NCBI GenBank assembly: GCA_041743085.1
Contig: JBGTNL010000052.1
Location: 32,985 to 96,984 of the forward strand
DNA from: JAFMPW01 sp041743085
GTDB lineage: Bacteria; Bacteroidota; Bacteroidia; Flavobacteriales; Flavobacteriaceae
DNA: 64,000 nt
Direction of reading: 5' to 3'
The translations under genes and the position numbers were made by a program. The stretch's first letter is position 1. Every line of letters starts with the position of its first letter. Shown in pieces: positions 59,157 through 64,000 of this stretch. The notes beneath the pieces were generated by a model, which worked only from the letters and a program-made list of their open reading frames with translations, did not search any database and was not told the DNA's origin.

Positions 59157-60710
59157 TTAATCCTGCCCACCGTGGCGGTTCGGGGAACTTGGTTCCGGCC
59201 AGGCCTGCTGCTCCCCGGATCTTGCATCCATAGGAAGCACCGCTTTTTCTCTCGATGTTCGTTCCGGGTCTTCACTGGCCATATACGCCAGAATGGCGGT
59301 TAAGACCGCATTGTTTCGAACATCATCAAAAACGATCTTGTCATACGTATCCAGATTGGTATGCCAGGTATAATCCCAATAACTCCAACTCAGTGAACTC
59401 AGTGAAAAAGCCGGAGCTCCCGCCGCTAAAAAAGACGCATAATCAGAGCCTCCCCTTGCCGGGGCGCCGGGAAAAGTGGTTTTAATATGTTGGGTAATAT
59501 CCTGGGGAACGGCTTCCAGCCAACGCCCCAGATAATCATAAGCGTGCAAAAATCCCTGTCCTGAAATTTGAACTACCCTGCCTGTCCCATTGTCCTGGTT
59601 AAAGAGGGCCTGCAACCCCTCCACTACTTCGGGATGATCCTCCACATACGCCCGGGAACCATTTAAACCTTGTTCTTCGCTCCCCCAATGCCCAATAATG
59701 ATAGTGCGTTTTGGGTTGGGATACACTTTTTTAAGAATACGGGCGGCTTCAAGCATAGTAATGGTCCCCGTGCCGTTATCGGTTGCCCCGGTTGCCCCGT
59801 CCCAGGAATCAAAATGCGCCGAAAGGACTACATATTCATTGGGAAGTTCCGTCCCGGGCATGCTGGCAATAGTATTAAATGTTGGCATCCTCCCTAATTC
59901 TTTGGATAATGCCACTACCCTGATTTCAGGGTGATCCCCGTGTTCCACCATGCGGTATAGCATTCCGTAATCCTCGAGGGAAAGATCAACAGCAGGTATC
60001 TTCTCGGTATGGGCACTAAAAATTTTGTTGGCCCCGAAACCATTGGACCAGCGCGACTGTACGATTCCTGCCGCACCGGCTTTTTCAAAGGCCTTATTGA
60101 TGTTTTGGGTGGTATAGCCGGTATTACTAATGTTCTGCCACCAGGCATCTTCCATCACTTGCCGGTCTTTTTTCATTTTTTCAAAGGATCCTTTGGTCGC
60201 AAATTCTTCCCAATTGTAATCGGGTCGTCCCGTGGGTTGATTCATAGAAATCATTACAAATTTCCCCTTAACATTGGGGAGCCATTTAACAAATGCAAGC
60301 GAATCTATGATCTGCGGAACAGTGATCGGTTTTGCGGTAACCCCTTCTTTTGATGTGCCCGGATTCCATGCCAATTGCATACCGCTCAGGGTGGCCTTCC
60401 GGGGAGAAGTCATATCTATATGGGTAATGCCGCGTTCCCAACCGCGCCAGGTGCCCCATTGTTCGTTCCTTGCTTCTATCCCCCATTTTTTGTAGGTGGT
60501 GACGGCCCAATCGTGTGCCTTTTTCATTTGCGGAGTCCCTACCAGGCGCGGGCCTATAACATCCATAAGTTCATAGGCCAATTGCTCTAACTGGGAATTT
60601 TCGTTGGCTTCTTTTGCAATTTGATCAGCTATGGTTTCGGCTGTCTGGGCAGCGCCTGTTATCGGAAGTGTCAATAAAAATGCAAGGGACCAGTTTACTA
60701 TTTTCTTCAT
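59157..60710 (-). CDS. Secreted M28 family metallopeptidase
   Basis: 517 residues from ATG 60708-60710, chosen for the signal peptide MKKIVNWSLAFLLTLPITGA. A protease-associated-like region at about 120-240 contains PNVKGKFVMISMNQPTGRPD. The zinc peptidase domain at about 270-490 has VVLSAHFDSWDGATGATDNG, IIIGHWGSEEQGLNGSRAYV, ALFNQDNGTGRVV and YTWHTNLDTYDKIVFDDV, which supply the usual H-D-E-D-H ligand set. It is probably a periplasmic or secreted carboxy- or aminopeptidase. The C-terminus (SSPNRHGGQD) is short and polar, without a T9SS domain. Confidence 0.9.
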   Translation of the reverse strand: MKKIVNWSLAFLLTLPITGAAQTAETIADQIAKEANENSQLEQLAYELMDVIGPRLVGTPQMKKAHDWAVTTYKKWGIEARNEQWGTWRGWERGITHIDMTSPRKATLSGMQLAWNPGTSKEGVTAKPITVPQIIDSLAFVKWLPNVKGKFVMISMNQPTGRPDYNWEEFATKGSFEKMKKDRQVMEDAWWQNISNTGYTTQNINKAFEKAGAAGIVQSRWSNGFGANKIFSAHTEKIPAVDLSLEDYGMLYRMVEHGDHPEIRVVALSKELGRMPTFNTIASMPGTELPNEYVVLSAHFDSWDGATGATDNGTGTITMLEAARILKKVYPNPKRTIIIGHWGSEEQGLNGSRAYVEDHPEVVEGLQALFNQDNGTGRVVQISGQGFLHAYDYLGRWLEAVPQDITQHIKTTFPGAPARGGSDYASFLAAGAPAFSLSSLSWSYWDYTWHTNLDTYDKIVFDDVRNNAVLTAILAYMASEDPERTSREKAVLPMDARSGEQQAWPEPSSPNRHGGQD

Positions 60711-60887
60711 AGGAAGACGGTTAATTTCTAACGATTTACTAATATAGGAATTAAAGCAATATTGCTGGATGTAAAGGTTCAGAGATATCCCCGTTGGCAC
60801 TGATGGATGAATTCAGGCAGATCTATATAATATCCCTATTTTCCTATCCAGGTGTTCAAACAACTCCTTTTTTCACTATTTTTCCTT

Positions 60888-63107
60888 ATGCCTGAAACCG
60901 CGCCACATCCCTCAAAAAAATTTGGAACTTTTCTCGGGGTTTATGTGCCCAGTGTTCTTACCATCCTGGGGCTCATAATGTATTTGCGTTTTGGATGGGT
61001 AGTGGGCAATGTGGGTTTGGGATGGACTATTGTAATTGTTCTACTGGCCAGTTCCATTACCTTCATAACCGGGCTGAGTGCCTCGGCAATAGCGACGAAT
61101 ATCCAGGTTGGGGTAGGGGGCGAATATTTTCTGGTGTCCCGCAGCCTGGGGATGGAAACCGGAGGAGCGATTGGGATCCCCCTGTATTTCTGCCGAACCT
61201 TGAGCGTTACCTTTTATTGTTTTGGGCTGGCAGAAGCGATTCTTGTATTCTGGCCGGCGGGCTGGGGAGCGATGCCGGGTTATGCCATCCAATTGCTGGC
61301 CGCCGTATTTATTGTGTTTGTGACCCTACTTTCGGGAAAAAGTGCGGCACTGACCCTTAAGGCACAAATTCCCATTATGATACTTGTAGGACTGTCTATC
61401 CTTGCCTTGCTCGCAGGAGTTTTGATGAACGACTTGCATGCCCCCTATATGAAAGCTACGTACCCTACCGCAGAGAAGGGGTTTTGGTATGTCTTTGCGG
61501 TCTTTTTTCCTGCCGTTACCGGGTTTACAGCGGGTATTGGAATGAGCGGCGATTTGAAGAACCCCAGAAAAGCCATCCCTAAAGGCACCCTGGGTGCTGT
61601 CCTTACCGGGGCGATTATTTACCTGATCATTCCCGTACTTATGGCAACAACGGGCCTATTAACCATTGAACAATTAACAGATGAAGAATCCGGGTTGCGA
61701 ATCTGGACTTCGGTAGCCCTCTTGGGGGGTATTCTGGTGATCCCGGCGGTCTGGGGTGCCATCTTATCCTCCGCTTTCGGAAGTATTCTTGGGGGGCCAA
61801 GAGTGGCCCAGGCCTTGTCCATGGATGGATTAGGACCTAAATTTCTTTCCAGACTTTCTAAAACAGGACAACCCACTAACGCCACATGGATTAGCGGTGC
61901 CATTGCCTTGCTTGCTGTATCCCTTGGGGCTTTAAATACAATTGCGCAATTGGTTTCGGTCTTGTTTCTTACGCTGTATGTCACTATCAATTTTAGTGCT
62001 GCCCTGGAAGCCATTGTAGCAGAGCCTTCCTATAGACCGAGGATAAAGGTGCCGTGGTACGTATCGATATTGGGAGCATTGGGAGCTGTTGGAGTGATGT
62101 TTTTGATCAGCCCCTGGGCCTGTCTGGTAGCCTTGGTCATTGTAGCCGGACTTTATATTTGGTTGCGGTCCCGATCCATTGAGCAACAATGGGGAGATGT
62201 GTCCGCAGGTTTTTGGGTGAAGGTAGCCCGCTATGCCCTCTTACAGTTAAAGGACCGAAAGATCCATGATCGAAATTGGCGGCCGTTAATGTTGATTTTT
62301 GTAAAAGATGTGAAACGACAGCTAAGCCTCATAAAACTAGGCGAATTGTTAGGGCAAAATCACGGAGTGCTTACCCTTGCCCATTTAACAAAAGCGGTCT
62401 ACGGTATAATCCCGGACGGACAAAGGGAGCTGGAACTGGAAATGCGTGAGAAGATTGCCCACCATGGTTTCCAGGCTTTTTGTGAGGTACATACGGTTAC
62501 CGACTACCATAAAGGCTTTGTGGAAATTGCAAAAGGACATGGTCTGGCCGGATTACGCACCAATACCGTGCTATTTGACTGGTCCGACGATGAGGAAGGG
62601 CAAATTATGGAATTGAAGGCAGTTCGCGACTTGAGGGAGAAAGGTAAGAATGTTATCCTATCCAGATTTACCACAGGTCTTACGGAACGGGGGAGGACGA
62701 TAGATATCTGGTGGGCCGGACAGCAGAACAATGGCGACCTCATGCTGTTGCTGGCGTATTTGCTGAAATTGAACCCCCAATGGGAAAAGGCGGAGATCCG
62801 GATTTTATCTGTTGTTAGTGATCCGGAGCAAAAAAGGAAATTGGAAACCGGAATCACCGATCTGTTACCAAAAGCCAGGATCCAGGCCGTTGTAAATGTT
62901 ATGGTAGGCAATGGTAAATTTAGTGAAATATTGCACGAAATAAGCGCAGAATCAGACATTGTCTTTCTTGGACTGCCAACTATACCTCCGGGAAGCGAAA
63001 AAGAAATAGCCGCCAACCTGGATACCATGTGCAGCGGCCTCAATTCCATAGTGTTTGTTCAGAATAACAGCATGTCCGATTCTATTCCCATCCTCCTGAG
63101 GGTTTAA
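60888..63107 (+). CDS. Cation-chloride-cotransporter-like APC-family permease
   Basis: 739 residues from ATG 60888; a GTG 12 codons earlier is possible but adds a hydrophobic run not expected here. Twelve membrane helices span about 15-450, with the APC/SLC12 pattern FGTFLGVYVPSVLTILGLIM, YLRFGWVVGNVGLGWTIVIV, GVGGEYFLVSRSLGMETGGA and FFPAVTGFTAGIGMSGDLKN. A cytoplasmic C-terminal domain of about 270 residues follows (RNWRPLMLIFVKDVKRQLSL, GRTIDIWWAGQQNNGDLML, SDIVFLGLPTIPPGSEKEIA), as in SLC12 Na-K-Cl cotransporters. The transported ions are inferred only from the family. Confidence 0.9.
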   Translation: MPETAPHPSKKFGTFLGVYVPSVLTILGLIMYLRFGWVVGNVGLGWTIVIVLLASSITFITGLSASAIATNIQVGVGGEYFLVSRSLGMETGGAIGIPLYFCRTLSVTFYCFGLAEAILVFWPAGWGAMPGYAIQLLAAVFIVFVTLLSGKSAALTLKAQIPIMILVGLSILALLAGVLMNDLHAPYMKATYPTAEKGFWYVFAVFFPAVTGFTAGIGMSGDLKNPRKAIPKGTLGAVLTGAIIYLIIPVLMATTGLLTIEQLTDEESGLRIWTSVALLGGILVIPAVWGAILSSAFGSILGGPRVAQALSMDGLGPKFLSRLSKTGQPTNATWISGAIALLAVSLGALNTIAQLVSVLFLTLYVTINFSAALEAIVAEPSYRPRIKVPWYVSILGALGAVGVMFLISPWACLVALVIVAGLYIWLRSRSIEQQWGDVSAGFWVKVARYALLQLKDRKIHDRNWRPLMLIFVKDVKRQLSLIKLGELLGQNHGVLTLAHLTKAVYGIIPDGQRELELEMREKIAHHGFQAFCEVHTVTDYHKGFVEIAKGHGLAGLRTNTVLFDWSDDEEGQIMELKAVRDLREKGKNVILSRFTTGLTERGRTIDIWWAGQQNNGDLMLLLAYLLKLNPQWEKAEIRILSVVSDPEQKRKLETGITDLLPKARIQAVVNVMVGNGKFSEILHEISAESDIVFLGLPTIPPGSEKEIAANLDTMCSGLNSIVFVQNNSMSDSIPILLRV

Positions 63108-63233
63108 TTACTTACCGACTAATCAAAATAATTCATTGGGACTCCTGCATTGGGCCCCCGCCCGAGCATACCCCGCCAGAATGATCTTTCGGGCTGGCCT
63201 TTTGTACGGGGTGTTCCTGTTTAACGCTCCTGC

Positions 63234-63291
63234 TGCATCCGATGAACGAAAAGGGGAATACACACTGCCGGAACTGCCTTTTTGCGGTTCC
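63234..63291 (-). repeat. Repeat family C, inverted divergent fragment
   Basis: On the minus strand, GGAACCGCAAAAAGGCAGTTCC-like sequence leads to TCGTTCATCGGATGCA, matching 34327-34386 of the full copy (GGAATTGC...GCAATTCC, TCGTTCGTCGGATGCA). The stem GGAAC/GTTCC has changed on both sides relative to GGAAT/ATTCC, which keeps it paired. The rest of the 218 bp gap shows no gene. Confidence 0.55.
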
Positions 63292-63310
63292 TGGTATGGT
63301 GAAATACAAA

Positions 63311-63338
63311 ATTTCAGGAATTTTTTTATTCCTGTAAA
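63311..63338 (-). terminator. Weak terminator at the end of the SRPBCC gene
   Basis: CAGGAAT (63315-63321) pairs with ATTCCTG (63328-63334) around an A/T loop. It overlaps the last codon of the gene, and the T-run after it is short. Confidence 0.4.
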
Positions 63339-63754
63339 TCGAGAAATTCCTTTAGCCTTTGTTTGATAAAATAGTTCCATCCTTCCAGGCAGCTTTCTCT
63401 TTTGAATTCAGGAATATCCTGGGGAAAACTTTCAATACCGCTGGCCGATAGTCTTATGGTGGTTTGGTGTTCTTCATCGATGATCTCAAATTCCACCACG
63501 GAATCTCCGGGATAGTTCGCATATTGCCAGGTATAGGCTATTTTTTCAGTGGGGACAACCTCGGTAACTTCCCACAGGTGAAAAAAGTCCTTTCCGTTGC
63601 TTTCCACATTAAATTGCGTCTTAAAGCCAATAACGGCTTCAAAGGCCGGGATGTTCTCAAAGTACCACTGTACCATCAGGTCATGATCTGTAATTGCTTT
63701 CCAAACGGCTTCTTTCGTGGCGCTGAAAGACTGTTCTACAATGATGGGCTTCAT
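63326..63754 (-). CDS. SRPBCC (AHSA1-like) domain protein
   Basis: 142 residues, cytoplasmic, single domain. It starts MKPIIVEQSFSATKEAVWKA, then ITDHDLMVQWYFENIPAFEA, FFHLWEVTEVVPTEKIAYTW, VVEFEIIDEEHQTTIRLSAS and a final helix GWNYFIKQRLKEFLD. This is the START/Bet v1-like fold of the AHSA1 group, with the usual W-x-x-I-T-D-x-x-x-M-x-x-W pattern. The ligand or partner is unknown. Its end overlaps a weak hairpin, and repeat family C begins 24 bp upstream of its start. Confidence 0.88.
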   Translation of the reverse strand: MKPIIVEQSFSATKEAVWKAITDHDLMVQWYFENIPAFEAVIGFKTQFNVESNGKDFFHLWEVTEVVPTEKIAYTWQYANYPGDSVVEFEIIDEEHQTTIRLSASGIESFPQDIPEFKRESCLEGWNYFIKQRLKEFLDLQE

Positions 63755-63777
63755 TTGATCTGTAATTTTTTTCCGGG

Positions 63778-64000
63778 AAATAAAAAATTTCTTGAAAGTT
63801 TACCCGCCTCTGGCGGGCAACGATCCCTGCCTGGCAGGCAGGCTCGAGGCAGAGCCAGAGGTATACCTCGACAGGCTCGGCACAGGTTTCGCCGGTTTCA
63901 TTTTGGCCTCGGGGCCAAAAACCGAAATTTTATATTTTGCCCCGCCCGGAATTGCGAAAAGGCAATTCCGACCTTGTGCATTCCTCTCTCTTCGTTCGTC
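63778..64000 (+). repeat. Repeat family C, second full copy, cut by window end
   Basis: Nearly identical to 34167-34379 apart from a different G/C-rich stretch near 63802-63842 (CCGCCTCTGGCGGGCAACG). It includes the TTTTGGCC/GGCCAAAA and GGAATTGC/GCAATTCC hairpins. The window ends inside it. Confidence 0.75.

Noticed and set aside
62504..63049. Minus-strand ORF of 181 codons
   Set aside because: It is a shadow of the cytoplasmic domain of the SLC12-like permease, whose frame is the coding one.
63123..63380. ORFs on both strands after the permease gene
   Set aside because: They overlap the inverted repeat C fragment and the end of the SRPBCC gene and have no recognisable sequence features.

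Overview
The window is chromosomal DNA of a marine-type member of the Bacteroidota, most likely family Flavobacteriaceae. This rests on a TonB-dependent receptor next to a DUF4249 lipoprotein, a DUF5916 protein, a PorT-like barrel and a type IX secretion (T9SS) C-terminal domain. A TTG-N19-TAnnTTTG promoter stands upstream of rplM, and the gene order rplM-rpsI-rpsB-tsf fits. I cannot name the species. No rRNA, tRNA, CRISPR array or intact insertion sequence was seen.

Layout. 1-6.6 kb (minus): a TonB receptor cut by the window edge, its DUF4249 partner, a decayed second DUF4249 copy, a lipocalin-like lipoprotein and a DUF5916 protein. 6.8-10.4 kb (plus): rplM, rpsI, rpsB (with an unusual fused C-terminal helix-hairpin-helix domain) and tsf. 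10.7-14.4 kb: an accessory island with a Sel1/T9SS protein, a large secreted protein split by a frameshift whose C-terminus looks like a CD38-type ADP-ribosyl cyclase/NADase toxin, and a small probable immunity gene overlapping it. 14.4-20.1 kb (minus): two DUF4097 proteins, an anti-sigma factor and an ECF sigma factor in one operon, then an M61 peptidase. 20.3-30.1 kb: pyrH-frr, a cytochrome c/sulfite oxidase pair, an MMPL transporter, asnS and rpoN. 30.1-33.3 kb (minus): PorT-like protein and an ExbB-X-ExbD-ExbD energising complex.

33.3-34.5 kb is gene-poor and repeat-rich. 34.5-36 kb holds an ankyrin protein and moaE-moaC, whose product (molybdenum cofactor) the sulfite oxidase at 22-23 kb would need. 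37.3-42.6 kb is a polyamine operon: arginine decarboxylase, agmatinase, a deoxyhypusine-synthase-like protein, an acidic protein and a GNAT-nitrilase fusion. 42.9-53.6 kb is a mix of small metabolic, envelope and hypothetical genes. 53.7-60.7 kb is rich in secreted hydrolases: a sortilin/BNR-repeat protein, a serine hydrolase and an M28 peptidase. A cation-chloride-cotransporter-like permease and an SRPBCC protein follow.

Several dispersed intergenic repeats recur. Family A lies at 23.4, 33.6 and 58.9 kb. Family C, rich in hairpins, lies at 14.6, 34.2, 63.2 and 63.8 kb. Family D is an inverted pair at 7.7 and 58.6 kb. They fill most of the long non-coding gaps, and one family A copy supplies the annotated start codon of the sulfite oxidase gene.
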